A stretch of DNA of 64,000 nucleotides from contig OU015490.1 of NCBI GenBank assembly GCA_907164885.2, positions 234,930,332 through 234,994,331 on the forward strand, read 5' to 3'. Positions 24,851-38,199 of this stretch are shown here, one piece after another. The translations under genes and the position numbers were made by a program. Position 1 is the stretch's first letter; every line of letters begins with the position of its first letter. The stretch comes from Dolomedes plantarius (taxonomy: Eukaryota > Arthropoda > Arachnida > Araneae > Dolomedidae). The notes below the pieces were generated by a model that saw only the letters and a program-made list of their open reading frames with translations, did not search any database and was not told the DNA's origin.

Positions 24851-26544
24851 TTTAAAACTCTAAATAATTATAATTTATTAAAAAACCAGAAACAAAAGAG
24901 GATAGTCTACATTGACAAACACATACATTTCTGTACACTTTTAATTTCAAATATTTAATGAGTGACTCTCCTTTGGCTCACTTTTATAACGCTTTCAGTT
25001 TACCAGTGAAACCACGTATGCTTTTAACAGCTTTTCAATCTGTCCTTAACAGTTAGATCCTGAAACTGCATTATTATATAACGCTGCTTCGAAACTATGC
25101 TTTATACCAGCTTTCAAATATAAATCAACTCCGGGTCACTGCGTCTGAAACAGTGACTTCCATTAAACTCTGATAGGCAGGACCGAGAGATTGATCTATT
25201 CAGAAGCCTCTATTCAGGTTTAAATTTCTATAGGTGTCAGAATTCTTGAACTAATAATTTAGATTTTAACGAGCCCAAACCGAACTTTGCGGTGTTTTGA
25301 TGAAAGCATGACTGGGAATTAAAGCATTACATGACATATGTGCATTGTTTACACCAAAATATAAACAATCACGCTTTTGTAAATGCAGACACACTATCAT
25401 TTATTGGACACTTTGTTTCGCGTTACAGTACCATACAATTCTCGTTTTCAGCTACAAAAATGTAATTTATTTGGATGCAATTTTTCTCTCAAAGTTTTTA
25501 CTTATTTAAGTCTTAATTTTCAACGTACAATATTAAAAAATTACTCGTGTGAACTACAACAAACATTCAATAACAAAATACTTTTAATTTAATCGATTAA
25601 AAATATTTTGGGGAGTTATTTGCAGTAAGGTATATTTTTATTTGTCATGAATGTCAAATTTAAACAATATACCCCAGATAATTCAATTAACGAAATAAAA
25701 TGTAAATATTAAATTTGGGGGAACGGTTAATGATTTAGTACTGGAGATAACTTACCTCTTTTGAAATGAAGTTAAATTATCTCCACATCATTAATTAGAA
25801 TAACAGACCTTTAATACATCAAGTAGTTTAAAAGCTGTTTAGATTCACAAATATTTGTTTGTGCTTTGTAGTAACATTTACTCCAGAAATAAGTATCTTG
25901 AAAAGTGATATTATTAAAGCATAATATTTAACGCATGAGAGATTCAACTGAAAAATTCAACGATATTATCCATTTTAATACTTACATATGGTAATCTGAA
26001 CTCTTCGGATCAACGGATAATAATGTAGCTTTTCTTTGTCGTGAGCAACAAGTGTGATGGAGCGTTTATTATGAGAATTTATAAAACTGAATTTCAGGAG
26101 AATTGTAGAATTGTCAAATAAAATTTGACTCTTTAGATAAGTTCAATGTTTTTCAGAGTTTTGTTATCGCTTAGTCCAGAAGTTTGGAATTTTCCAAAAC
26201 GGAATTATTACTTTTTAATTTTTAAAGGAATTCCAAGGGAAAATAACCTATTTCAAACAGGATGCCTTTGTCAAAAAGAAATAATTTGTAATGTAATGTT
26301 ATATACGACAAAATACGAGGGATGGAACTTTGATAGTGACAACACTGTTGTAGAGCCTGCAAGAAGCAGAACCCAGGAAAGCATCTTTCACCACACGTAC
26401 GTCACATACCTGCCATACCTCATGGCGAATGCGCTCTCCCCCCAAACATCACACACCTGTACAGTGACAGAATAAACACAGCTATTTTTTTAGTTACCGG
26501 AATATTGTACGTAATAATTTGTTGCATCGTACAGATGGAAATAA
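24851..26544. other. AT-rich spacer, nothing recognised
   Basis: Open frames at 25383-25592 and 26146-26475 show no known domain. The second ends just before a mariner remnant and may include worn element sequence at about 26330-26480. Confidence 0.4.
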
Positions 26545-26809
26545 AATGCTTGTACGCACATTGTAGCTGATATGTTTTCTCGCTGGGGCTGGGAAGTGAT
26601 CTACCACCCCCATATTCCCTGGACTTAAGTCCCTGTGACTTTGATATCATTCCCAAGATGAAGGAGTCGCTCCGTGGATTCCATCAGAGATTTTGCAGGC
26701 TTTAGACTGCTTCATTCGAAGGATCAACAAATCAGGTGCTGCCAACGGCATCCTGCAGCTTCAAGAACGTTAGCAATGGGTTCTAAAGAATGCTGGTTAC
26801 TACTTTTAA
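26545..26809 (+). pseudogene. mariner transposase C-terminal remnant
   Basis: Pieces in shifting frames read NACTHIVADM, then RWGWEVIYHP, then PYSLDLSPCDFDIIPKMKES, then EILQALDCFIRRINKSGAAN, then a short stretch ending YYF and stop at 26807-26809. YSxDLSPxDF is the hallmark around the third catalytic Asp of mariner (DD34D). There is a one-base loss near 26606, a deletion near 26680 and an in-frame TAG at 26771-26773. The second catalytic Asp position is not conserved. No TIR was found. Confidence 0.75.
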
Positions 26810-29800
26810 GGGCTATAAAAGTTTCATCCTTGTATATTTTCTGTATACTTTGTACATACATACTTGCCACTATTAAAGTTTCATCCTATGTATATTGCTG
26901 TACACAGCGTATCATATTTCTATATGTTACATTTCTTAGTTTGACAATGATTTCTCAAATGGTTTGATTTGTACCTTGAATGTTTTCATCATAATATGTT
27001 GTGGATCGGTCACCAGCACCGAAAACTTTATGTTTTATTTATTTTCTAATCTATAATATTTACTAGAGCTCACATTACAAAATGTTCGAGAAAAATATTT
27101 GAAGGTTCATGATTAGCGTAGTTGAAATTTTGACGTGCTAAATTACTTACAATTCCTAATAATTTGGGATATTTTTAAAGGGGAATTTTTCATATAATAA
27201 TCGTGGGAAAAAGTGCACTGTAGTGAAGAAAACTATTCTTATCGACTTTACTAACGTGTTAGTCGCAACACCCTGCAATTGGCGGCAATAACACTAGCAT
27301 AGACTCTCATTTTTTATTTAATATTGCATTGCGGGTTATTTCCCATGACATGAGTATGATGTTCGAAATGTGTTTTTGCCCCATCCACTATCTATCTAAA
27401 ATTTCTGATTGCAATTTTATTTTCATTGGGTGTTTCTTTTTCACGTTATAATTTTTCCCGTGCATAAGAATTCGTGTAAATGGTTATTGTTTTCAAGGAT
27501 TTAATATTCATAGTATTTCTAAGAACTCCTATTATGGGTAAATAATGAGAACATTTTTTTAATTATTTCATAAAATATATTGCCTATCTCAAAGTTTAAT
27601 GTTATCGGAAACACCGAAATTCTGCAAAATATCTGTTTTCGGTTATATTACATTGATATTCATTAAACAAATAGTTTTCATTTTAGAAAGCTGATAAATA
27701 GATCTTATAAAGCAAATAATATGTTTTATAAAATCCCGTCCGTATAAAATTTCATAACTGGGGCAGATTTATTAATTAGGTCTGTCACGCATTAAACCCA
27801 GAAACAATCGAAAATTAGTTTTTAATTGGTAATGTCGAGAAATATCTTTGCACCGGGCTTCACGTATTTTAGATAAATCTGCAAGGGAATTCTAGACATA
27901 GTAGTTTCTATGGTAACTGTCAGTAAATTTTATCCTTCCAATCATCTCCGGTTTCAAATAGTTAATCTAAAGATTCACTTTTGATTTAAATTCAAATGAA
28001 AGCTCTGGAATATTATGGTATGTTGTCTATCTGGGAATTTACGGAACGCACCTTTTACAATAAATGGAAAATACTTATATACTAAATAGAAATATAGACG
28101 CATTTTTTTTAAAATTTAAAACATTATTACTTCCAAAATCTCTTTATATAGATTGTATTTTAAACTTTTATCCACCTGTAATTATCAAATTAAAACCGGA
28201 TTTTTAATGATTGTTATAAAAAGAATGTAATTAAAATGCATTTAAGTTGTTTAACAATGCTAATTTGATAGGAAAAATGGCTGGGGAGTTCATGGTCGCA
28301 ATATTAGTATGGGAAGCTAAACATGTTGGTTCGAAAGTTGAACCTTAAATTGTCCGTTTTAACTGTGAAAATATATGTATAGCTTCTATGTATGTAATGC
28401 TGGGGTCATTATAATGAATTATATTAAATATCTTACAATCAAAATTTCAGACTTTTGGAAAATTGATAAGGCATTTTCTTTCCGTCTCGTCTGCTTGCAA
28501 ATAACGATTGTAAAAACTATCAGATAAATAAAATTTCTGTATTTTACTTTAAAACACTCTCAAAAAATTGCAACTGGACAGAATTCATTTCACCAAGTTC
28601 CTTTAAACTTCAAATCCCTTTTTTATTCAACAGGGGAAACTACTAATTGTGAAAGTAATTTTAGGTATGTATAATATGCACGCATAGTTTCTTGAAACAT
28701 GTCGGTATGTTTAAGTAACTTTGGTTTTCTGTAAACACTTGCAACCCTATATTCCCAAATAAGTGATCCCTCAAATGCTTTCCTGATAATCCAATTCCTG
28801 TACAATACTTTAATTAACAATTATTCCATTAACGCTTGTCTTCATCTTGCCTGAAGATGTCTAAAGAAGACCCATGCTACAAATGTCAACTAATAGAAGG
28901 GGAAAATTTTATGGGTCTGCACTTCTATTTTTGGTTAACACATAACGACCGTGTGTTCTGCCATTCTGGAGGAACACATTGCTTACATTTCCTTTCGTTA
29001 TTTCACTAACACCAGCAAACCATGAATACAACCTTATCAGCTGCTGACATTATTAAAACTAAAAACTACAGTTTATCTAGTGTGCGACCGCATGCGAAAA
29101 TAATATTAAGATACATGTTTCATGAAATAGATTTTAGGAAAACTGTTTCGTCAGTTTGTGGTCCGTATAAATTAAACTTCATTGATCTTTAAAATCTAGC
29201 TAGAAGACCAGAGGTTTACGACTGCAATATAAGCTGTTACAATATCTGAATACAAAGCTGGCATTTCAACTGCTGTTAGAGGTATAAGGTAAGTAGTCTA
29301 AGTTCCTTCTTCTTCTTTTCCATTAATAGAAATATTATTTCTCAGAATAAATAACATCTGTATAAAACTTATTTTTCTCCGTATATAATATCTCTTACTT
29401 TTCTAATTTTTACATGCGGAGAGACTTTCACAGACACTGTGAAAATATTCATGTATTAAAATGTATCAAAATTATAAAAAATATTCATGTACATGGCTAT
29501 AAAAAATAAATATAATTTGTGGCAATAGCAGAAAAAATGTTAGAAAGGCAATAGTTGAAAATTAAATTTTGTACAATGATTTTTAGCCACTAAAGCATCT
29601 GCATCTGGAGGATAGATTAAGTCCAATAATCGTCCAACGTAATTCTTTCTCTGTCTAAAATCATTTATCCGACTTTTCCATTGTGAATTTTCTTAGAAGA
29701 TGAGATCATTAATTACAGTATAAGATTACTATCCGTTAATTTACTGATTTAATAAGAATTTCTAATAGATTACTTTGTAGTGGAACTAAATAATACTTAT

Positions 29801-31889
29801 TTTTTATGTGCTATAAAATATCATCAAACAATTTTACGTCATAGATTACTCGTCAGATAACTACATCTTTATTTATTAGTGCTCTCGGGTAATCGTAATA
29901 TTTAATTAATTTCTTGGATTTTATATAGTTTTCTTTTATTTACTCTGCTGTTTCATACCTAAATTGGGAAAGACTTAAAAACCTAACATTTTTTCCAATC
30001 ATAAATGACATTATTTATCACATAGTGACACCCTTTTTGATTGCCACTGGTAGCGAATCAGTTGATTAGTATTCTCTTAATCAAAAAACTATGATCTACA
30101 ATTGGTTTGTGAAATGAAGGAAGGATGCACTTGTCAATCACTTCCATCCAAATCACCATAATTGATTCCAATAGAACATTTGTAAGGGATTTTTAGAGGT
30201 AATTCTCCTAACTTTTTCAGTTTTCAAAAAGTTGATATGGTTCCTTACAAATGATACTAAGAAATATCTCTGTTATGATGCAGTTATTAGAGGTATCTCT
30301 GTTAAAGGATATTGGCTGTACGAGACATCGACGACAGGCAAATTACGTCCAAAAATAAATCTATATAGCTTCCGTTTCTTATAACTGAAAACATTAACAA
30401 TGCGTCTACCATTGAGTGCCGAAGAGAATTTTTCTAGGTCCTTTGTTGAAAATCAATATTTTCTTAATTTATGACTTGGCAGTAAAATAAGTTGTTAGAC
30501 ATCAACAAAATCTATTGTTTCAATGTGAATTTTCCATTTCAAGTAAGATATTTTTATTTATATTTTATAATGCCCCTCCTGAACTTTTATAAAAAATACG
30601 ATAGTTGATAAAAATAGATATCGCTTGACTGATTCAAACATAAGTTACTAGAAAATGGGCTTCAATACTTGTTCAAAAATTTGGGATTTTACATTTGAAG
30701 ATTTGGTAAAAGAAGATATTTTTAACGTAGATATGAAAAGAGACTAAGTGTTTTGGCACAGTTAATATATAAAAACAAATAAAATTATATTACTTATAAA
30801 ATAAAATGTCTTTTTATTATATTTTATCTTAAAACAAGATAAACTTCTCTATCACAAATACCCCATAAACTGCTAACTTACAGTAAAGCAGTTATGTACT
30901 TTAACCTGACTTTTTATTTAATGAGTGTGGAAATTCCGTTTATTAACTCGAAATGCTTTGATTCCATAATTTTGTTATTTGCATTACAAAAGGTGATTTG
31001 ATGAAAAAGTCATGAATTGCATTAGCTGTGGCTTTTGTGAACCATTAATAACGAGCTAAAATGGTAATTGCATATTCCCAAACGGTAAACATGTCGTAGA
31101 CGAAAGCGAAATCGTATGGTAATGACCTACCAAGTGAATGGAGCAAACACATCATGATGTTGAAATTAATTTCAAAGGATATTTTCGTATCCTGATTCTG
31201 AAGAGTTGTTTTATCGCAGGAAGAATTAAGTCTTATCTTTTTAATGGATCAGGAAATTTTCACTTTTGTTTCTAGGGGGAATTTGGTTAATACATTATCA
31301 TACAATGGTTTCTTATGCTTACTAGTACAGGGAAATCTAAATTTCAAAGCGGATCAACTTAATTTCAATTTATAGATTTGTGATTCAGTTGATTTATCAA
31401 ACAGTTATTTGTTTTGCATTTTCCAATCACCTACTTATTCCTTATACAATGTTGTGGGAAATTTAAATTTCCTTTGAATTTCAAGTACGGCAGTTTAATA
31501 GGCTATTTCACTCGGAACTTGGTGCCAAACGTACCAAAAACGCTTATTTTTAATACTTGAAATTTTAATCTCTTTTCGAAGTCATCTTCTGAATTTCTAT
31601 TTTCCGAGGTCGAGTTTTTAATACCACATTTAAAGCAACTTCAAGGGTTTTCTTTTGTTGAATATGTTATTTTCAAAAACCGATATGCTTAATGCCTACG
31701 CTTTGCACAATGACATTTACCTGGAAAGACAATGGATTAAAATATACCTTACTGTTGATGTTCAAATCTGGAATAATAAGGATTTTCTAATTATGCGTAA
31801 CCAATACTGTAAGCAAATCATTTTGTTCTATATTTTAATTAATCCATAATTTTTTTTCTACATTAAAGTAAAATATATCTTGCTATTAA
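26810..31889. other. Long AT-rich spacer, nothing recognised
   Basis: About 5 kb without supported genes, element ends or RNA signatures. Small open frames (for example 28623-28820 and 31655-31849) carry no motif. Confidence 0.5.
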
Positions 31890-32290
31890 CTACCATAAAG
31901 CTTTACCAAATAATCTTATTAAAAATCTTGCCGATTACGACCCTGCTGACCCAGCTAACAAGAAACGACCCAGTACTCTTCTTGCTCGTAACTTTTAAAT
32001 GTTTGTTCTTTGTTCGCTCCGTCTCCTTTTTCCCCCATGTCTTATTTTTACTTGTACTATCGAAGCTTTTTGTTTTCCCCACTTTCCTTCCTACTTTCGT
32101 TTTTTTTATTGATCACTGAAGTTTTATGTATTGCTATATCATCCTACAGTGGAGGGCCCAACCCACTGTAGTTACCACTACTCTTCCTGAAGCTCCTGAA
32201 GCTACTACCGGCCTCTCTCTTAAATGCTTACTAATGATATGCCTGGGAAACGATCTTCTTAAAGGCATGAATAAAATCAGTTAATATGTA
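31890..32290 (+). other. Pyrimidine-rich block, possible LINE or transcript 3' end
   Basis: This block is GC-richer and strongly C/T-biased, and it closes with AATAAA-like sequence near 32270. CTACAGTGG and CCACTGTAG (32144-32152, 32163-32171) form a perfect 9-bp hairpin. The look is that of a non-LTR 3' UTR, but no coding part is attached. An open frame at 31880-32119 is hydrophobic by composition only. Confidence 0.3.
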
Positions 32291-33189
32291 TAAATATTTA
32301 AACATCTTAATTTTTGCTACGTGATTTATAAGTTATTTATTAAATTCATGCCAATGCGTTTAAAATGTCTAAATTTAAAAAAAAAAATTGTAACATGACT
32401 GAGCAAAACTGACATGAATAACCAAACAGTTTGTTTAGTGTACGTGCTAAGGGAAATTTTAATTATTTTATCTTTGAAATTAATTAAAAGAACTATGGTT
32501 AAAACGAAACTTTATTATATGCATTCCCTGTCATATTTTTATCGCAGGAAGATTATTTTTACTGATCAAGGAATAAAAAGTGTATCGGCGACTACAGATA
32601 TCTGTGAAAAGTTAAGGCACTATCTACGCCGAAATAGACTCAGCCATCGCAGTACAAAATATTTTTAAAATACTTTATACTATTCAGCAAATAAGCAAAA
32701 GCTGGTTTTTATTTTACTTAATATAGTTTATATAATTGTAAAATATTCAAAATTAGAAGTTTCAAAACCCATGATCTATCGCAGATCCAAATTTAACGAG
32801 GAGAAAATTTTGTAAACGTAACTTTCACTTGAAGGAAACTCAAACAAATATACTTGTTGCGAATAAATAATGATGAATAAATAATAAGATTGTTATGTCT
32901 GAATTTATCAGCAGTTTTCTTAAATTTACGTAATCTGCATTTACATATTTTCAGTGCCAAAGAATAATAGATTTTGACATTCTAACATCAGATTCATACC
33001 GTCAACTTGGGTAAATTTGGCCAAACATTGGTTGATCCAAATGAGTAAGCCATTGGTTAACCTTGTTTCGTTTGTCGGGCCAGAGTTACCCGCAGAGGCC
33101 AAAGTTACCTCAGTGTAAAGTAAATGGTTTTCGGAATTTGTGGAAGGTATTGTTCGCTAAAATAGTAAAAATAAAATTGATCAATATTA
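32291..33189. other. AT-rich spacer, nothing recognised
   Basis: No supported feature. A GC-richer patch at 33000-33110 may be worn upstream LINE sequence. Confidence 0.4.
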
Positions 33190-33610
33190 CTTTCGAATCC
33201 AGTTAACTATAGATCAGCTGCACATTTAGTAAATTTGAAAATTAAACAACTACAAGAACTTGAGCTGAAAGAACTTGCCAAAGGAAAATCATGGCACCTC
33301 CCTATCCTTCAGTTGCCTGAACGCCCAAGAGATTGGGCTGTCGCAGCTTTTAGATTGACGACGGGACATGACTGTCTCGCCTCTCATCTCCATCGAATCA
33401 ACATGTTGAATAGCCCACGTGCCCCCCTCTGCAGCAGCGACGAACTGATGAGTGCTGACCACCTTCTTAAGTGTCCGACGCTTCATAGTTCTTTTTCCCC
33501 GTTAGTGGGAGGTTAGAGAACTTTTGTCTGCTTGTATTTAATTTTGTTCTTTGTATTGTGTATTTCGTACTGGGCTTTTGGCCAAGGATAATGTCTCTGT
33601 GCCTGCTGCA
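33190..33610 (+). mobile_element. Jockey-like LINE, 3' fragment
   Basis: The fragment contains the ORF2 carboxy end at 33235-33516 followed by a UTR-like segment with the phrase gggcttttggccaagg at 33571-33586. The 5' boundary is uncertain and no TSD was found. Confidence 0.7.
33235..33516 (+). pseudogene. LINE ORF2 C-terminal fragment
   Basis: The translation holds AAFRLTTGHDCLASHLHRI, a very characteristic motif after the RNase H domain of Jockey-type ORF2, then a Cys-rich region (PLCSSDE...ADHLLKCP) corresponding to the terminal Cys/His cluster. The stretch is open and in frame for 93 codons, but the reverse transcriptase and endonuclease are absent. It is a truncated copy, not a working gene. 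Confidence 0.8.
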
Positions 33611-33878
33611 TTGGAAATATAATCTTTCGAATCCAGGAACTCATGGCATATATTTTGCATGATGAAGTATTGACAATTTCTGTAAATATTAGAGGCTTGC
33701 AAGGGGAAGCCATAGCCTGGTTTGATAGCATAATGGACAAAAAAACTTTCTGAAAAAGATTATTTATTTATATTACAAGTGGCCGGCATTTGGCCCCTTG
33801 GCCATTAGACCACCGACTGTCAAATACTTCAAGACAAGGGACTTAAAATTCAAGAGTGAAGGACACACGTCAAGATAA

Positions 33879-34081
33879 TGTAGCGTAGATTCGATTGATT
33901 CGTTTGTTTATCTCTAGAAATAAAAGACAACCGATCTAAACTAAAGAACTTTATTCTCATTGAACTGAGCGCTAGCTCATCTTATATACAGTCACTGAAC
34001 TTTCTGGAACGGTAACAACTAGAACATTCTGGACTCTGAAAGTTCTAGAAATAGAGCTATGCAGAATATTAGAACATTCTA
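33879..34081 (-). mobile_element. Solo LTR, 203 bp, copia-sized
   Basis: The segment is flanked by a 5-bp duplication GATAA (33874-33878 and 34082-34086). In plus orientation it starts TG. The far end reads TTCTA where CA would be canonical, a one-base loss of the terminal dinucleotide. On the minus strand a TATATAAG box (33988-33981) is followed about 35 nt later by an AATAAAG signal, an arrangement typical of an LTR U3-R-U5. No internal retroelement sequence is attached, so it is read as a solo LTR. Copia membership is only a guess from length. Confidence 0.6.
33997..34079 (-). promoter_or_regulatory. Heat-shock-element-like array upstream of a TATA box
   Basis: GAACTTTCTGGAA (33997-34009) and GAAAGTTCTAGAA (34038-34050) are both perfect GAAnnTTCnnGAA trimers. 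GAACATTC occurs at 34022-34029 and 34072-34079, each next to a further imperfect unit. All lie within about 90 bp on the upstream side of the minus-strand TATATAAG. GAAnnTTCnnGAA is the HSF1-binding consensus. Activity is inferred, not shown. Confidence 0.55.
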
Positions 34082-34303
34082 GATAAAAAACAATAACAAA
34101 GGAAATTTAAAGAAAAATTAGTTTAAGCAACTTGCAAGGCTCGAACTCTTAACTTACAGTATATTAGTCAGACACTTTACCCCTGTGCCACGTCAGCTTC
34201 ACACAAGTTTCGATACATTCTAATAGGTGGTCAATACATCGGCTCTCCAATACTTCAAGACAAGGGACTTAAAATTCAAAAGTTCAGGACACACGCCAAG
34301 ATA

Positions 34304-35456
34304 TAAAGCAGTCATAGCTCGAATAGCACAAGATGCAGTTGGGCGAATCAGCTTTTCGGAAAAGAAGTAGGTTTTTGATTCATTCCAGACTCAATTTAGT
34401 CAGTGTGAAGAGGACAATATGCGACTGGAAATGAGTGGACGGAAGTTGCTGAGGAGAACACTCAGCAAGGAGAGCCATCAGTTCTCTCTCACGGGGGAAA
34501 AAGTGTTAAATGATGATCATGGCATGGATATTTAGACTATCCGACTGTCCGGAACTCATTGAAACATGTTTTGATTGCTGCATACTTTTAAAAGGAGAAA
34601 AAAAACTATGAGCAAGAGTGTGTTGTAATATAACAGGTGTTCTAGTAGCGGAATACGAAATAAAGTGATTCTACTAGCTGAGGAAAGTAGAAAGTTTTTA
34701 AAGAAAAATCTTGATATGGATTGATAAGTTAATAAAAAGGCATGTTTTAGAAAAGCTGTATGTCCTCTTTTTTGTAAAAGCATTTCCTGGATCAGCTTAC
34801 TTGTTTTAAAGTAATTGAGATAAAGACAGACACATAAACGTTAAAAGTTATTCGTGTGTATATATTAACTATTTAAAATGTATTTCATGAATATATTTAC
34901 AACCGTATTTGGACTTACAACGAAATGTGAATGCTTTCAAGTACGTTTCTCCACCAAAATTCATGTACATAACTTGTTTAACAAATATTTTTTGATACAT
35001 TTAAAATATTCAGGGAATTTATAGATAATATTTAAATAAATTTTGTTAGAAGAAATATGATATATTAAAAATAAAGTATGAATATAAAAAAATACCCATT
35101 TGACGATTTTTTTTAAACTTTATGTAGCTCCTTCAATATAGAGCAGACAGCTGCCAATTTATGCATGTGATAATTAATGTTTTAAGTAGTATATAATATA
35201 TATATTTACAGCTGTATATATGCAACTGTATGCATTCATTTTCTTTTACGAAAATCTAGTTTTTAGATAGTGTTAAGTATTTATTTAATGCTGTACGAAC
35301 AAAAGGATACTTCTTTCATCCCACTTTGTCTTCTATTTTAAACAGTTTGTTATAAATATAGAAATTTGTAATTTAAGTATGAATTAACAAGGTTGAATTC
35401 GATGAAAAAATCTGACCTTGTTTCAAAAAATTGTTCCAAAGAAAATATTTTATATG
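34304..35456. other. AT-rich spacer, nothing recognised
   Basis: No supported feature. Confidence 0.45.
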
Positions 35457-36262
35457 CAGTAAGACCCCGAAGTTACGCGGTAGGTGGGACCGACGAAAGA
35501 TCGCGTAAGTCGGGGTAAAACTTTGAATACAAATACATATAAATTTTCTCTAATTGGGACAAAGAAATTACAAAATCACCAATTTAAAAGAAAAATATTG
35601 TATTGAAATTAAAATATTGTATTTTATATTAATATTATACATATGTACAAGATATTTAAAAAAAAAATATGTTGATGGTTTTTAAAATCCAATAAAGTGT
35701 CTGCTGTATTAACTCCAATTTTTTCAATAATTTCTTCATAGCAGACATTGTTTTTAATCCCTGCTTTGTTTTGAACATGCTATCTTTATTAGAGTCTATA
35801 TTCTCGAAAATCTGTAAACATTTCACAATTGCACTGACACCTTCTGTCAAGTTTATAACTGTCATCAGGTTTTCTTGTGGAATTGGATTCTTCGAATCTT
35901 TGAGTGTTTGGAGTGCTCAGGTTTCGGATTCTTCAGTGATGCTTTGGTCGCGCATCTCTATGGGATTATCGACTGTCAGCTCCTCAAGATGAGAATCCAA
36001 CAGCTCGTTGACATCAATTCCATCAACTTGCATATCTAATTTCCTGGCAAGATCGACAACTGCTTCTATCACACGAGAAACATGATCAGTTTCAGGCGCT
36101 GTTTCTTTTTCGTTTAAAAAATATTGGATAAAGTTTCTTCCACATAATTTTTTTTTTGGAAAAATTCATTCCAATATTCAAACAGCTGAACGAGGGTAAA
36201 ATCAAAAACCGCGTAACTCCGAGTTTGCGTAAATCGGAGTAGCGAAAGTTGGGGTATTGCTG
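35457..36262 (-). mobile_element. pogo/Tigger deletion derivative, 806 bp
   Basis: The left end reads CAGTAAGACCCCGAAGTTACG. The reverse complement of the right end reads CAGCAATACCCCAACTTTCG. TA follows the right end (36263-36264), and TG, one base from TA, precedes the left end. The interior holds only the acidic C-terminal part of a Tigger-type transposase on the minus strand. The helix-turn-helix and DDE regions are deleted. Confidence 0.75.
35656..36150 (-). pseudogene. Tigger transposase C-terminal tail
   Basis: One minus-strand frame runs through ETDHVSRVIEAVVDLARKL, NELLDSHLEELTVDNPIE, a stop at 35919-35917, then in the same frame MTVINLTEGVSAIVKCLQIF and MSAMKKLLKK to the stop at 35656. 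LLxSHxEELTxxxLxE is a recognisable Tigger/jerky-type tail motif. One in-frame nonsense codon and complete loss of the amino-terminal two-thirds make it a pseudogene. The end (IQQTLYWIL) is a possible worn PCNA-binding motif without the aromatic pair. Confidence 0.7.
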
Positions 36263-38199
36263 TACAGCCAGGAATAATTTTTCTCATCAAAATAATTCAC
36301 CGGTCATATATTTGAAAGACCCACAAAAAATGAGATATTAGGCTTAAAATTGTTAGCTATGAAAAGACCGGGAAAGAAACAAGATTTTATAAAACCAATT
36401 TGTTGCCTTTTCAAATCGTCGATATCTTATATCAACTTGCGTCTTCTCGTCAAGTGTCCGCTTTATTTCGTTTCCTGGACACGTAGCAAGTGTCAGGTGG
36501 AAATACATTTGCATTTTTCAGTTCATGATTCCGTTTGAGTTATCTTTTTAAAAGCGCTGCAGGCTACTTTAGGTAGCAGGAAAAATGTATTAAATAACAA
36601 AAATGCTTTTCAAAATGTATTACATGATGTATTGATATTCTTGTAAACATATCCGGAAACTTTAAACTTAATTTTATCAAATGTCATCGGGAAAAATTTT
36701 ACCTGTCAAAGATTTATCAAAAATTATTATTGAATATAAATATAGACGTATGAATTTCTGCTAAAAATGTTAATACCTTATTGATATACATTTTTATGCA
36801 ATGTCAGTCACTTATGTATTATTATCCATGAAATATATAATGCATTACTGAGTGTATGCTTAAAAATTCATGTGTTTCTTTGTTTTAATATAGGGTCAGG
36901 TGGAGAAATTAGAAGAAGTATAACAATGAACGAACCATTTTAACTTATAAAAAAAGGATTTATGCTTAAAATTAGAATAACTGCTAGAAGTATTTATTTT
37001 AACCTTTCTTATTATGTTGCATGTAAAAAAATTGATAAAATATGATTATGAAAAGGGTCTAAAATACAATTTACAATCACATCAATATTAGGGTAGTTAT
37101 AAACTAGTAATTTATTTATGTTTTAAATAAAATATAGCTAAAAATGGGGTAATTGTAAATCGGTTTATATTGTAATACTTCAAGTTGTGATTTAAAACTT
37201 AACCGCATGTTCGCAGTTACAATTTTAAATGATAAAGTAGGTCGCCTCTGTAAGGAGCAATAATACAAATCGTGCCTGATACACCATCCATAAAAATTGT
37301 ATTAAAATTGTTTACTTTAACCTAATCAGAAACAAATAAAATTATACCATATTTATAACAATAATTATAACAATGTCATATTTACTGTGCGAATAACCCT
37401 TTGTAGTTCTAGATTTAATACTATTCAGCAAATCTTTTTTAACTTGATTCAATAATGATTTAAGAATAATGATGCCAGCGTCTAATCTATTATCGAACTT
37501 TTTTACCTTTTGTTCGATGAAAAATAAAACTTCTAGGGACATTATAATGTTACTGGGCTTGTGAGCACGTGCAGTTTTGATTTCCTACATCCCTGACTCT
37601 TAATACATCCTCCCTGTGGGATGTTTCCCATAATCAAACATCACTTAGGATACAAGGTACTGCCTTTTTTATAAACATTTAACTATGTTCTGTTGCTATG
37701 ATGCTATTTAGTAAATTACATATTAAATAACAGATATCACAATTACCCGAAATCATATTTCCGTTTACCCAGTTCAGAAAACTTTGTGTGGCAATTGCAA
37801 ATTGAATCTAGCTCTAGCCTATCTTGTGAATACCTTTACAGATCAGTGTAACTATCTAATAGAGAATGTTATATTTACCTTGATATTGTTTTTTTTTTCA
37901 GCATTAACTGCATTTGTCCACAAAATAAAGAATTTCTTCCAGGTCTTGCTTATCCGTTTATCAAAATTTTTTGACAGAAAAACTTCAAACACAAATATTT
38001 ACAAATAACCTTTAACTAGAATTCCAACAACATCTGCAAGTTAGGGGGGGAAGTTAAAGAGACGAAGTAATGAAAATTTAGTCAATCTTCCCCTTAATAA
38101 ATATATTTCACTGCTAAATTCCATATCAACTGGCTGATATCCTATGATCCATTTACGCTTTCATCCTTAACATTAATCCTTCTGAACCAGCTTTATCCT
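36263..38199. other. AT-rich spacer, nothing recognised
   Basis: About 1.9 kb with no supported gene or element. Only short open frames without motifs are present. Confidence 0.5.

Larger units (their letters stand above)
33776..34303. repeat. tRNA-like/SINE cluster with a 55-bp direct repeat
   Basis: A segment at 33822-33877 (starting AATACTTCAAGACAAGGG) recurs at 34249-34303 in the same orientation. tRNA-like patches lie at 33776-33815 and, on the minus strand, at 34198-34131, with AGTTCGAGCC as a B-box and TGGCACAGGGG as A-box-like. The repeats suggest two related SINE bodies, one of which was split by the solo LTR at 33879-34081. The exact layout is not resolved. Confidence 0.5.

Noticed and set aside
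31880..32119. Hydrophobic 79-codon frame that might be a membrane protein
   Set aside because: It arises from a pyrimidine-rich tract. Leu/Phe/Val enrichment is expected from T-rich codons alone.
34131..34198. Possible functional tRNA gene on the minus strand
   Set aside because: The A and B boxes are only approximate, a convincing cloverleaf is lacking, and the surroundings are repeats. It is treated as a SINE head.
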